A DNA stretch of 39,997 bases. It comes from a virus. This document shows, piece by piece, positions 17,898-25,329 of the stretch. Under the pieces are notes generated by a model. It was given only the letters and a program-made list of their open reading frames with translations. It was not told the DNA's origin and did not search any database. Location: positions 1 to 39,997 of the IMG/VR virus record IMGVR_UViG_3300020371_000023. One strand, 5' to 3'. A program made the position numbers and the translations under genes. The stretch's first letter is position 1, and each line of letters opens with the position of its first letter.

Positions 17898-18107
17898 ATG
17901 AAACAAGAATACAAAGATATATTAGAAAAAACAGTTTGGACATTTGTCGAAGCTTTTATAGGTGCGTTAACAGTAGCACCTTTAGTAGGTATAGATGCTG
18001 ATGCATTACAACTTGCTGCTTTGTCAGGTGCAGGAGCTGCGTTAGTAGTAGTAAAAGAGTTTGCTAAAAAACAATTAGTTAAACCACCAGTTAAGGTTAG
18101 TAAATAA
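17898..18107 (+). CDS. Holin, r1t-like
   Basis: 69 residues with two membrane segments (about 12-31 and 37-55), the first containing TVWTFVEAFIGALTV, the second rich in Ala/Gly, then a short basic tail (KEFAKKQLVKPP). Size and pattern match the r1t-type holins common in phages of Gram-positive bacteria and actinobacteria. Holins open the inner membrane at the end of infection. AGGAGT lies 7 nt upstream of ATG 17898. It is followed at once by two small basic proteins. Confidence 0.75.
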   Translation: MKQEYKDILEKTVWTFVEAFIGALTVAPLVGIDADALQLAALSGAGAALVVVKEFAKKQLVKPPVKVSK

Positions 18108-18352
18108 TGCCTAACGTTAAACGTATTGAAGGCGGTGGTAAAGGTGGTATGGAACCTAAAGAAGTTTATGAAAAAACTTTAGGTTTTATAACAAATAATA
18201 CCGTAACAAGATTAGGCGGACCTATGAGTTGGAAAGGAATGCAAGAAGATTTTGTATTTACAGCACCTATAATGGCAGCTCATGAAAGTCCTTACATAAA
18301 AACTTGGGAAGATAGAAATACTAATAATAATGGAACTAAATTAAATCCCTAA
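18107..18352 (+). CDS. Small unknown protein (81 aa)
   Basis: 81 residues, starting MPNVKRIEGGGKGGMEP, with a central helical part and a polar Asn-rich tail. It shares TAATG with both neighbours, so it belongs to the same operon as the holin and the next basic protein. The family is not recognised. Confidence 0.55.
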   Translation: MPNVKRIEGGGKGGMEPKEVYEKTLGFITNNTVTRLGGPMSWKGMQEDFVFTAPIMAAHESPYIKTWEDRNTNNNGTKLNP

Positions 18353-18759
18353 TGGCTAAGTCAACTAAACATATTGTAGGTGCTGGTAAAGGTAGAACAA
18401 AAAAACGTAAACTATCTAAAGGCGGTAACTATATTAGACCAGATAAACCTGGGAAACCTATGCCTAAACCTGGAACTAAAAGTGCAAAAAAGCCATATCA
18501 AAAAGCAGATGATAATGGATTTATAGGTGCAGGATTAACTGGATTAGGTCAACAAGAATTACAAAAACGTATTAAACAACATAATGCATTAGCACAAAAA
18601 GCATTTCAAGCAGCAGGTGGTGGTAAAAAAGAAAGCTTAACTGCAGCTGATGTAGCTAATGTATACCGTGGTTTAAACTTTCAGAATCGTGCAAAGGTTA
18701 TGAAAACTATGGCTGATTATGAAAAGATTGGTAAAAAGTATTATAAAAAAGGAAAATAA
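18352..18759 (+). CDS. Basic unknown protein (135 aa)
   Basis: 135 residues. The N-terminal half is Lys/Gly/Pro-rich and likely disordered (residues 1-55). The C-terminal half is helical, with repeated Gln, Ala and Lys (about 65-130). The next gene lies on the other strand, so this is the last gene of the late arm. A DNA- or virion-linked basic protein is plausible. No family recognised. Confidence 0.55.
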   Translation: MAKSTKHIVGAGKGRTKKRKLSKGGNYIRPDKPGKPMPKPGTKSAKKPYQKADDNGFIGAGLTGLGQQELQKRIKQHNALAQKAFQAAGGGKKESLTAADVANVYRGLNFQNRAKVMKTMADYEKIGKKYYKKGK

Positions 18760-18774
18760 AATTAGCGTCAGCTG

Positions 18775-19050
18775 TTAGAAGCGTGTGCTTTCTCTTTTTA
18801 AAAAACCCTTTAATAAGTCCCTATAAGCCACTGAGGTTCCTACTCTCTGTCTACCATCATATATATCGTGGTGATGTTTACATAGTATAGCTACATTGTT
18901 AATGTCGAACTTTCTTTTCTTATTACCACCCATACCTATACCTTGTATGTGTGCTAACTCCAGCCATTTGTTGTCATTACAATAAGCCCATTCGCAGCGT
19001 CCCCCTGCGCGCTGCATAGCTTCTTCACGTAGTTCTGATAAACTATCCAT
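18775..19050 (-). CDS. HNH endonuclease
   Basis: 91 residues from ATG 19050. The longer frame reaching 19191 is less likely because it overlaps the upstream gene heavily and has no domain there. The motif order is CEWAYC (19-24), LAHIQG with His34, an N-rich turn (51-52) and CKHHHD (57-62), the standard HNH zinc-binding and metal-binding core. HNH nucleases in this size range often support packaging or act in recombination. In many phages they sit beside terminase, but here it is the last gene of the leftward arm. It overlaps the gene before by 8 nt. Confidence 0.8.
   Translation of the reverse strand: MDSLSELREEAMQRAGGRCEWAYCNDNKWLELAHIQGIGMGGNKKRKFDINNVAILCKHHHDIYDGRQRVGTSVAYRDLLKGFLKRESTRF
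18777..18799 (+). terminator. Weak terminator at the convergent junction
   Basis: AGAAGC (18777-18782), loop GTGT, then GCTTTCT (18787-18793) with one bulged T, followed by C and TTTTT (18795-18799). This could stop rightward transcripts where the two arms meet. It lies inside the 3' end of the leftward HNH gene. Confidence 0.35.
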
Positions 19051-19609
19051 CAACTGTAAAGTACTCACCTGGTGGTAAGTTCCACCCCTTTGATATGTCC
19101 ATCCAGCGTACTTTGCCTGGCTCGTGTGAACCACCGTATATACAGTTAGATATGTACATAAATAATAATGATGAACATTTACCATTGACACGGTAATAAT
19201 CTGTTTCAGATTTATCTATTAATTTTTCTATATAATCTAATGTACGTTGTGTTACTTCACCGTGGTCAGTCTTACCTTTAGGACGCATAGCATGTTGTAT
19301 GTTTATAGATTCGTTTTCAGAACCAACAACTCTACGCGGACATAATTTAGATTTACGTATAGTATCCATAGAATGTGAAAGACTAATCTTAATATCTAAT
19401 GTATCTTTATCTATACTGTATCTAACGTATATAGGTTGGTCTTTGTCAGTAACACCTAGTAATCTTTTACCACCAAATTTAGTTAATGTTTCTGCTAACT
19501 CTACTTTTTCTTCAACCCATTGACGATGTTGTAATTTACTACTAATGTCAGTTGTATATTCTCTTTGTTGTTTAGTTGCAAATTTTGTATAATTAGAATT
19601 GTATACCAT
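19043..19609 (-). CDS. Unknown early protein (188 aa)
   Basis: 188 residues with an N-terminal helical part (about 10-45), a beta-rich centre and a C-terminal motif with VNGKCSSLLFMYISNCIYGG (about 143-162) that looks structural. No known domain recognised. Start ATG 19609 overlaps the stop of the gene upstream by one base. It lies between the HNH nuclease and small Cys-rich genes, so a nucleic-acid role is possible. Confidence 0.55.
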   Translation of the reverse strand: MVYNSNYTKFATKQQREYTTDISSKLQHRQWVEEKVELAETLTKFGGKRLLGVTDKDQPIYVRYSIDKDTLDIKISLSHSMDTIRKSKLCPRRVVGSENESINIQHAMRPKGKTDHGEVTQRTLDYIEKLIDKSETDYYRVNGKCSSLLFMYISNCIYGGSHEPGKVRWMDISKGWNLPPGEYFTVDG

Positions 19610-19806
19610 TATTCTTCCTCTCCTAACTGTTCTAAATGCCAGTTATAATCCATTACAAATTTATCCATAAGAAATCTTAACTTCTTAGTATCAGGTGGAA
19701 CATTAAATGTATCACTACCACATGCTTTACTAAACTGTGTGGCCCATACTTTAAGATAGTTATGATGTGTAAATATATTTATTTTGTTTATATCTATTTT
19801 AGCCAT
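19609..19806 (-). CDS. Unknown small protein (65 aa)
   Basis: 65 residues, N-terminal MAKIDINKINIFTHHN then a helical C-terminus ending QLGEEE. It overlaps the end of the Cys-rich 52-residue gene by 8 nt and the start of the next gene by one base. No family recognised. Confidence 0.5.
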   Translation of the reverse strand: MAKIDINKINIFTHHNYLKVWATQFSKACGSDTFNVPPDTKKLRFLMDKFVMDYNWHLEQLGEEE

Positions 19807-19957
19807 ATGTTTCGTCTCCTAACCTTTGTATACAATCACCACACCAATCTGTAACAATTTCATCTGTAAAAAAATTTTCTTTACATACCATACAGATTAA
19901 ATTTTTCGTGTGATGTATTTGTCGTCTAAAGTTTTTATATACATTAGATAAACTCAT
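19799..19957 (-). CDS. Zinc-ribbon mini-protein (52 aa)
   Basis: ATG 19957 to TAA 19799, 52 residues. Two Cys pairs, CMVC and CGDC, about 17 residues apart, form a zinc-ribbon-like pattern after a basic N-terminus (KNFRRQIHHTKN). It overlaps the next gene by 8 nt. It may be a small DNA- or RNA-binding or regulatory protein. Confidence 0.5.
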   Translation of the reverse strand: MSLSNVYKNFRRQIHHTKNLICMVCKENFFTDEIVTDWCGDCIQRLGDETYG

Positions 19958-20048
19958 CTACATGTCCCCATACTTTTTCGCAATAGTCACAATAAACTTG
20001 GTCAGTTACTGGACATACTACTGATAATTTTATACCACAACATTTCAT
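19944..20048 (-). CDS. Cys-rich micropeptide (34 aa)
   Basis: ATG 20048 to TAA 19944, 34 residues: CC at 3-4, C at 12, then CDYC (20-23) and an acidic end. It overlaps the end of the lysozyme-like gene by 47 nt and the next gene by 14 nt, so it is less certain than its neighbours. The CxxC spacing supports a metal-binding peptide. Confidence 0.4.
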   Translation of the reverse strand: MKCCGIKLSVVCPVTDQVYCDYCEKVWGHVDEFI

Positions 20049-20454
20049 TGTTATACCCTTTCCAACAGTGTTTACTACTATTCCAATGATGCCAACCGTC
20101 ATTGTATACTAACCAAGAAGCCACTGCTGTAGATACTTCTGGATTAGTTCTATCACTTATTATACCAAGCTTAGGAGTTAACCAAGCCCAAGTGTCATCA
20201 TTAAATTGCCAGAGTCCAACATCTTGCGTACCATCTTTGTTATTACCTACGGCATTTGTTCGGCCACTGCTTTCGCAATAGATAATGTTAAGTGATTGCA
20301 AGATGTCGTCCTCCTTAAAATACCTGGATATCATGTCTGTGTAACTATCAACGAGAAAAATATTTTCTTGTACTTGTAGACATTCTTGATACTCAGGTAA
20401 GTTATCGGTTGTAAGCAACAAAGGAAACATACAACCGATTACTAGTTCTATCAT
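20002..20454 (-). CDS. Lysozyme-like / transglycosylase-like endolysin
   Basis: 150 residues. The hydrophobic N-terminus (residues 3-14) may be a signal or signal-anchor. The core begins IIYCESSGR (58-65), with Glu61 as the likely acid of soluble transglycosylases and Rpf-like lysozymes. It then has GLWQF (80-84), the NPEVSTAVASWLVYNDG block (104-120) and WHHWNSSKHCW (121-131), a signature of such enzymes in phages of Gram-positive bacteria and actinobacteria. It would cleave peptidoglycan. It lies in the leftward arm, apart from the r1t-like holin, so timing may differ from a classic lysis cassette. The domain call is strong, the exact bond cut is unknown. Confidence 0.75.
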   Translation of the reverse strand: MIELVIGCMFPLLLTTDNLPEYQECLQVQENIFLVDSYTDMISRYFKEDDILQSLNIIYCESSGRTNAVGNNKDGTQDVGLWQFNDDTWAWLTPKLGIISDRTNPEVSTAVASWLVYNDGWHHWNSSKHCWKGYNNEMLWYKIISSMSSN

Positions 20455-20720
20455 TAGCTAATGGTAGCAGTAGAAGGTAGCTTGGTACAATAGTAATGTA
20501 CTAAACCTTTCTTCTTGCTAGGTAGTGTTACTATATCATATCCTTCTTGTCTAAGGTTATGTATAATTCCACCAAACCTATGACAATATAGTTCTGCTAC
20601 AAATTCCCAATTAGATATTGGTTCATCATCCATGTATTTAGTTAATACATATTCAACTAATTGTCTTTTAGTGCGGATGAAACTCGGTATAGCTTCACCT
20701 CTGAAGTATTCTGGTATCAT
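20454..20720 (-). CDS. Winged-helix DNA-binding protein (88 aa)
   Basis: 88 residues from ATG 20720, chosen because GAGGAG lies eight bases upstream; GTG 20729 is too close to it. The centre, ISNWEFVAELYCHRFGGIIH (about 35-54), followed by LRQEGYDIVTLPSKKKGLVHYY, matches the phage winged-helix pattern in which a helix-turn-helix is followed by a strand-turn-strand wing. It is likely a DNA-binding regulator. Its gene overlaps the lysozyme-like gene by one base. Confidence 0.65.
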   Translation of the reverse strand: MIPEYFRGEAIPSFIRTKRQLVEYVLTKYMDDEPISNWEFVAELYCHRFGGIIHNLRQEGYDIVTLPSKKKGLVHYYCTKLPSTATIS

Positions 20721-21256
20721 ATTCCCCACTCCTCTGGTATATCACTGTTGTCTAACCACCAAGACTTACGCCACTTACCTGTATGTCCACCACATGTAAC
20801 AGGGTCGTTAGTACTACAAGTAAAGTCTGGACTTTTGTCTGACCTCTTACTGTTACGATTGTCGTATACCATTTGTTTACAATAAGGACACTTTAAATCT
20901 GTCCTATATTTTGCTTGTTCTGCCATATTGTTTATGACCTCTCCGACAATACCACTTGAATCTTGTAGACCAGGTGTTATGTCTGTTGCTTCTATACCTG
21001 CAGCTTCTAATCTTTCTTCTAATGTTAGTTCATCAAAGTCTGATTGAGAATACTGTACAGGTAATTCTACTAATCGTTCTATCATATCAAAGTATTTAGT
21101 CAATTGTTCGTCTGACCAATCTGTTTTAGATTTAGGATACTTCATAGTCTTAGCGTACTCATTAGCTGTACCTATAATCTTATGTAATGTCTCTTTATTT
21201 TGTACATTACTTGTCATACTATGTATAGTGTTAGCAATAAATTCTAAGTCTTGCAT
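20717..21256 (-). CDS. Zinc-ribbon protein, unknown (179 aa)
   Basis: 179 residues. The helical N-terminal half includes a segment rich in Tyr, Lys and Glu. The C-terminal third has CPYC (about 123-126) and two further Cys (about 146 and 154) before a Trp-rich end. It follows the Rad52-like protein directly with a one-base overlap. Phage recombination operons often contain such a small zinc protein next to the annealase, so a recombination partner role is plausible. No family recognised. Confidence 0.55.
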   Translation of the reverse strand: MQDLEFIANTIHSMTSNVQNKETLHKIIGTANEYAKTMKYPKSKTDWSDEQLTKYFDMIERLVELPVQYSQSDFDELTLEERLEAAGIEATDITPGLQDSSGIVGEVINNMAEQAKYRTDLKCPYCKQMVYDNRNSKRSDKSPDFTCSTNDPVTCGGHTGKWRKSWWLDNSDIPEEWGI

Positions 21257-21828
21257 TAGAACGGTGCTTCGTCTTTAGGATATGGTTTAACTTCTGTATC
21301 TACTTCTGTACCTTCTGCTACGATACTATCCATAATGTCATTCATACGTTTAATATCTTCAGCAGTAGGTTTGTGTTCTTTCTTACGCATATCTACTTTG
21401 GTTACTTCTACCCTATCTTCTGGTTCCGTAGCTGCAGTAGCTTCTTCTTCTGACTGTTTGCTGCCAGACCATAGCTCTACGCCAAGGCCGAACCTCATAC
21501 ATGCACGTTTGAATGCGTCAGACTCTGCGTCTTTTAGATTAGTGCCATCGTTAAACTTATCGTTGTTTAACTTGAATGTATCTATGTCACCGAAGCCATC
21601 ATAACTTCCCATACCTTCGATTGTTATAGTACCTTTGGCACCTACTATTCTGTTCTCACCATTGTGTGTACCATAGATAGGTTCACATTGCCAGGTGTAT
21701 TGTACTCCACTGTCCCGTAAACGCTCTACGTAGTGTGCGTGTGGAACATAATCACCGAACTTACCAGCTGGTGCTTTTCTTACTAACTCCTGTGGAAATG
21801 GGGATAGCAAGTTTTTGTTATTAGCCAT
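21256..21828 (-). CDS. Rad52-like single-strand annealing protein
   Basis: 190 residues. The N-terminal 20 residues (PFPQELVRKAP) and a DYVPHAHYVERL stretch (26-37) resemble phage Rad52/Sak-type annealases. The motif LKDAESDAFKRACMRFGLG (98-116) is the family signature. The C-terminal 60 residues are acidic and variable. Such proteins anneal complementary single strands during recombination-dependent replication. With no DNA polymerase in this genome, annealing and host replication are likely to work together. The hairpin at 21842-21886 sits just upstream, 13 bases before the start codon. Confidence 0.75.
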   Translation of the reverse strand: MANNKNLLSPFPQELVRKAPAGKFGDYVPHAHYVERLRDSGVQYTWQCEPIYGTHNGENRIVGAKGTITIEGMGSYDGFGDIDTFKLNNDKFNDGTNLKDAESDAFKRACMRFGLGVELWSGSKQSEEEATAATEPEDRVEVTKVDMRKKEHKPTAEDIKRMNDIMDSIVAEGTEVDTEVKPYPKDEAPF

Positions 21829-21841
21829 AACATACCTTTCT

Positions 21842-21886
21842 GTATTTTTCTGTACGATTACAAAAGTAAAGAGTGCAGAAAAATAC
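21842..21886 (-). promoter_or_regulatory. 17-base-loop hairpin, copy A
   Basis: Arms GTATTTTTCTGTAC (21842-21855) and GTGCAGAAAAATAC (21873-21886), 14 pairs with one G-U on the upper strand, enclose GATTACAAAAGTAAAGA (17 bases, 21856-21872). On the gene strand the hairpin ends 13 bases before the start codon of the Rad52-like gene, with AAAGG between. It fits the loop consensus shared by the six copies. Confidence 0.75.
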
Positions 21887-21888
21887 TT

Positions 21889-22059
21889 CTATTCATTTTC
21901 TAAGTCTAATAAGTTTCGTAAATTATGTATACCTTTTTCCAAAGGTACTATCTTTACTTCACCTTCGTCATTTGTCAAGATAAAGTGTGGTCTATCACCT
22001 AGTCCACTGTACTCTATGCTTGTCAATTTCCATTTAGACTTGACAATTAAGTTCGTCAT
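21889..22059 (-). CDS. Unknown small protein (56 aa)
   Basis: 56 residues from ATG 22059; the frame continues upstream to a TTG at 22095, inside the end of the metallophosphoesterase gene. The protein is mixed beta and helical, starting MTNLIVKSKWKL. No family recognised. It lies upstream of the hairpin at 21842-21886 and the Rad52-like gene. Confidence 0.45.
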   Translation of the reverse strand: MTNLIVKSKWKLTSIEYSGLGDRPHFILTNDEGEVKIVPLEKGIHNLRNLLDLENE

Positions 22060-22078
22060 ATTTACAGTATATCTACTT

Positions 22079-23143
22079 TCATACATTCTTGCCAAGTTTT
22101 ACCAAGTATTCTGCTGTAACACCAGAGCCTGGCTTAGCAAATAATAACCATTGACACGGTCTACCCATTGAAGCAAGCTGTTCTAATGCATATGTGTTGT
22201 AGCTTTCAGTACTACCATTAACCCATAAACGTATGTCATTTACGTACATAGTGGTAGGTGTATGCCAATGTCCTGCAATAGCATAGTCAAAGTCTGGCAT
22301 AAGTCCTCTACTAGCTAATGCTTTCCAACCTAATAGCTTTTTACCAAAGCCATACCAGGGGAAACCTGAGTGTCCTCGTATGTTATCACCGTGCCATACG
22401 AAGAACTTGCATCCTTTACCAAGGTTAGCAATATCAAACCAATGATTGTCACCCTCAGAATCAGGAATAATAAATTGTATTCTGTTATCTTTTTCATATG
22501 TCATATCCATTATCTTTCCAAGCATTCTATCTGCATTAGAATCTGGATGGTAGTCTTTTCTTGCACGTCCACCTAGTGAACCGTGGTTACCTATTACCCA
22601 ATGTACTTCTACTTCGTTAAAGTTTGCTAGTAATATGTCAAAGAATTGTGTCAATATTCTAGGACCGTCAATAGTTACTTGGTTATATAGACTAGCGTCA
22701 ATAAGATGTGTTTGACCTGGGAATATAAGTTCACCTTCTACTATGTCACCAGCTGCTAACACAACACATTTGTTAACCGGGTGTGCAGAACGCTGTACGT
22801 TAGTAAGTTCTACAATCTTATTAGCATATTGAACTACTCGTTCTTCTGCTACTTTAGTATTGTAGTCAGGTGTAACCTTAGCTAGTTGTACATCAGATAA
22901 CACGGCAACTGCTACCTCAGCGTCCTTTGTTTTCTTATGTAGTTTAGGCTTAGGTATCTTAGGTTTGTTCCACGTCCTTAGGTTTGTAGATACTGCGTCA
23001 TACACAGCGTCAACCATATCAGCTTTTTTGTTTTTAGCTTTTTCTAATTGTCGTAAGAGTTTGACATTATCAGCTTTTAACTCAGCTATCTTAGATGACT
23101 CTGCTTCTGCTAACAGTTTTTCTATATTAATTTTCTTGGACAT
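22079..23143 (-). CDS. Metallophosphoesterase (calcineurin-like)
   Basis: 354 residues from ATG 23143 (a TTG start at 23152 is also possible). An N-terminal coiled coil spans about residues 5-45. The phosphoesterase core shows DVQ (84-86, in place of the usual DxH), AAGDIVEG (130-137), GNHG (185-188), HGD (251-253) and GHWH (291-294). These are the metal ligands of the calcineurin superfamily, to which SbcD/Mre11 nucleases belong. The DxQ variant recurs in phage members. It may act on DNA ends with the Rad52-like protein, or on nucleotides; the sequence does not decide. Confidence 0.75.
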   Translation of the reverse strand: MSKKINIEKLLAEAESSKIAELKADNVKLLRQLEKAKNKKADMVDAVYDAVSTNLRTWNKPKIPKPKLHKKTKDAEVAVAVLSDVQLAKVTPDYNTKVAEERVVQYANKIVELTNVQRSAHPVNKCVVLAAGDIVEGELIFPGQTHLIDASLYNQVTIDGPRILTQFFDILLANFNEVEVHWVIGNHGSLGGRARKDYHPDSNADRMLGKIMDMTYEKDNRIQFIIPDSEGDNHWFDIANLGKGCKFFVWHGDNIRGHSGFPWYGFGKKLLGWKALASRGLMPDFDYAIAGHWHTPTTMYVNDIRLWVNGSTESYNTYALEQLASMGRPCQWLLFAKPGSGVTAEYLVKLGKNV

Positions 23144-23369
23144 TAGCGTCAACTATATTCTGAAAGTGATGTCTAACTGCAGTCTCACTTATCTTTATGT
23201 TGTAATGTTCTTTTAGTAGTCTTGATACAACGAAGGGTTTGACTGGTCGTCCAGCTTTTACTCGGTCTTCTAGGCCTTCCCAAAAAGGTTTTGCCTCGTC
23301 AGTTATTCGACTAAGTATAGCAGTTCTCTTACCATTCTCTGCTTCGTCAAGCATTTCATTTATATCCAT
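23127..23369 (-). CDS. Small helical DNA-binding-like protein (80 aa)
   Basis: 80 residues. An N-terminal helix is followed by a basic stretch (DRVKAGRPVKPFVVSRLLKEHY, written here in part as RVKAGRP) and a C-terminal block KISETAVRHHF (about 58-68), which looks like the recognition helix of a helix-turn-helix. It may be a regulator. The start ATG 23369 has no clear ribosome site; a TATAAT lies only six bases upstream, so a leaderless mRNA is possible. Confidence 0.55.
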   Translation of the reverse strand: MDINEMLDEAENGKRTAILSRITDEAKPFWEGLEDRVKAGRPVKPFVVSRLLKEHYNIKISETAVRHHFQNIVDANVQEN

Positions 23370-23375
23370 GTGTTC

Positions 23376-23403
23376 ATTATAACCTTTCTTATTTAGTATG
23401 CAA
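23376..23403 (-). promoter_or_regulatory. Candidate leaderless promoter
   Basis: On the minus strand TTGCAT (23403-23398) and TATAAT (23381-23376) are spaced 16 bases. The start codon of the small HTH gene at 23369 begins six bases after the -10 box, where a transcript would start. An inverted repeat TTATTTAGT (23389-23397)/ACTAAATAA (23426-23434) overlaps the -35 region and could be an operator. Confidence 0.45.
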
Positions 23404-23439
23404 TTAACTAAGTAATTAATTCCAAACTAAATAACATCT

Positions 23440-23901
23440 ACTATGAAGGTATGTATTTAGCACCTACATACTGGCTCAATCCCATCCTTTATCTATACAT
23501 ATGGATGATGCATAGCCTTGGTTTCTAGTATTGGATAAGTGGATATAATTGTCCATTGGTTATCCGCAATCTATGGGACGCAATCCTCATGCGACATAGC
23601 AGTAGCTATATAGTTTTATTTATTATGGCATATTATCCTTTGTATTTCCTCATTGGTATCATTGGCATCCGTCTCCGTTCAGTCGTCTCACTCGTGGTAG
23701 AGTTCCACTCATTCGCCTCCCTCACTTCGCTTCATGCCAATGAACTTGGTATGCAGCAGTGTTCACTAAAGGTTGATTGTTGACTTAGAAGTTATCACCC
23801 GTTGCAGGTTCTCCCTGCACTCTATTCTGCTACTAACATAGCTTTGATAAGCGGAAAGGAACACCTACTCCCTTGCGGGATTACTATGTCTACCGCCTAT
23901 C
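23440..23901 (-). ncRNA. Large structured RNA candidate in a 535-base gap
   Basis: The gap 23370-23904 has no credible gene. On the minus strand it folds into many helices. The 5' domain is closed by GATAGGCGG (23901-23893) with CCGCTTATC (23854-23846), nine pairs with one G-U. Inside is TCCC-GCAA-GGGA (23880-23869), a GNRA tetraloop hairpin. ACATAG (23889-23884) pairs with CTATGT (23841-23836) across it, a pseudoknot. TGCAGG/CCTGCA (23819-23803) is a hairpin. TCATTGGCAT/ATGCCAATGA (23743-23659) is a ten-pair long-range helix. CTATG/CATAG with inner CGCA/TGCG (23599-23571), GGATAA/TTATCC (23565-23533) and GTATGT/ACATAC (23471-23449) follow. The G-U pairs and the GNRA loop favour the minus strand. 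Class unknown; the size is like phage ornate RNAs such as ROOL or GOLLD. Confidence 0.7.
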
Positions 23902-23904
23902 TTA

Positions 23905-25329
23905 CTATTGATTTAGTTTTAATGCATATTCTTTTACTTCATCTATATCTTTTAGATTAATAATCTTATGCTTGGTACATATATCGTAACATTCTTTAAG
24001 CAAGTTAAAGCCTGATGTATCACCTGTCGCACCGAATACATACATATCGGACACCCAGATTCTTCTAGCTGGCATAGTAGCTAACCATTCTAAAGCTGGG
24101 CCGTCAACAACATTACCACCACCTGAGTGATTGTATAGATATGTATCTGTAACACGCTTACCATTCTGTGCAATGATATGCAAGTCACCTGTAATATGTG
24201 AACCGTTGTACATTGCAATGTTAACAGCAGGTAATAACTTCATAATTTCTAGTATGTCATCACTGTTAAAGTTCATAGAACCTGATGCGTCTATCAATAT
24301 AGTACCGCCTTTAACATTAAGTTTTTGTTTGAATATCTTTTTGTCAATACAAAATCTGTTAATGTATTTAGGATTGTAACCGTAATCCATAGGTCTATAT
24401 TGCCTAGAACCTTTTAGTTTAGATTGCAAGTTAACTGTTAATGGTGGTGTATGTATATTCATTTTCCCCCAATAACCTATACCACTGCCTGAATGATAAT
24501 TCATCTTGTTAAGTAATTCATTACGCATTCTATCTTCTAATGATTTAACAGTACCATCTATTTCACCGTCATCACTTTCTTCGCTTTCTTCACCTTCTGC
24601 TGATGATGGCTGTGGTACTGGTGGTGTGTATGGTTCTGGTGGGTCCATAAACATATCCAAATATTTACTTAATACTGCTGCTTGCTTTTGAACTTTCCTA
24701 TAACTAGGTGTTTGTCCTGCACGGTTATTCATAATTGCCCTAGCAAATTGTTGTATTAAAGATGTTGCTACATTAAGTTCTGCTTTACGCATAGGTGATA
24801 ATGTTATATCATCTTGTGCTTGTTCTAACAATGCAAATAATTGTTTGACTTGGTCTGTACCTTCTGAAAAGTTGTACAAACTTTGTCCTCTTTGCATTGT
24901 AAAATTATCTATACCATACAATAACAAGTTAGCAATAGGCATATTCTTAATCATATTTGCTATATAACCTCTATGAATATCCATACACATAGTAGGTTCG
25001 TTAATAGGTTTGTCGGCTCGTGATAATAAATAATTAACACGGACACTTTCTAATACATCTACTGCTTCTTTGCGTGTACCTGGTTTTAGTTTACCGCGTG
25101 TAGCTGGTGACCATTTAGCATAACCTAACTGCTTGCGTCTAATCATACGACTATGATTAACACCACATAATGCACAATGTCTATCCAAAGGTACATACAT
25201 TTTCTTATTTAGATTATCTGTATCTGGTTCTGGATTTATATCGGTTGTTTCATATACATCCCAACTATCCCCAGTTACAATTTGGGGATAGGGATATGCT
25301 TTGTCGTTACTATACACGGGATATGTCAA
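23905..25329 (-). CDS. Von Willebrand A-domain protein (CobT-like)
   Basis: 474 residues from TTG 25329 (a GTG at 25317 is an alternative). CALC with a nearby His (52-59) near the N-terminus may bind zinc. A helical region (about 85-225) is followed by a Pro/acidic linker (230-258). The C-terminal domain has DASGSM (347-352), the MIDAS metal site, and WVSD (425-428). It overlaps the AAA+ gene by 20 nt, and such pairs (MoxR with VWA) act together as in CobS/CobT cobaltochelatase, Mg-chelatase and protein-remodelling systems. In phages they are often labelled CobST, but the substrate here is unknown. Confidence 0.75.
   Translation of the reverse strand: MTYPVYSNDKAYPYPQIVTGDSWDVYETTDINPEPDTDNLNKKMYVPLDRHCALCGVNHSRMIRRKQLGYAKWSPATRGKLKPGTRKEAVDVLESVRVNYLLSRADKPINEPTMCMDIHRGYIANMIKNMPIANLLLYGIDNFTMQRGQSLYNFSEGTDQVKQLFALLEQAQDDITLSPMRKAELNVATSLIQQFARAIMNNRAGQTPSYRKVQKQAAVLSKYLDMFMDPPEPYTPPVPQPSSAEGEESEESDDGEIDGTVKSLEDRMRNELLNKMNYHSGSGIGYWGKMNIHTPPLTVNLQSKLKGSRQYRPMDYGYNPKYINRFCIDKKIFKQKLNVKGGTILIDASGSMNFNSDDILEIMKLLPAVNIAMYNGSHITGDLHIIAQNGKRVTDTYLYNHSGGGNVVDGPALEWLATMPARRIWVSDMYVFGATGDTSGFNLLKECYDICTKHKIINLKDIDEVKEYALKLNQ

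Noticed and set aside
18775-19191. HNH gene with an extra 47-residue N-terminus from 19191
   Set aside because: The added part overlaps the previous gene by about 150 bases and has no domain; ATG 19050 begins just before the HNH core.
23440-23901. RNase P or 6S RNA
   Set aside because: The conserved RNase P core sequences and the 6S open-bubble design are not visible.
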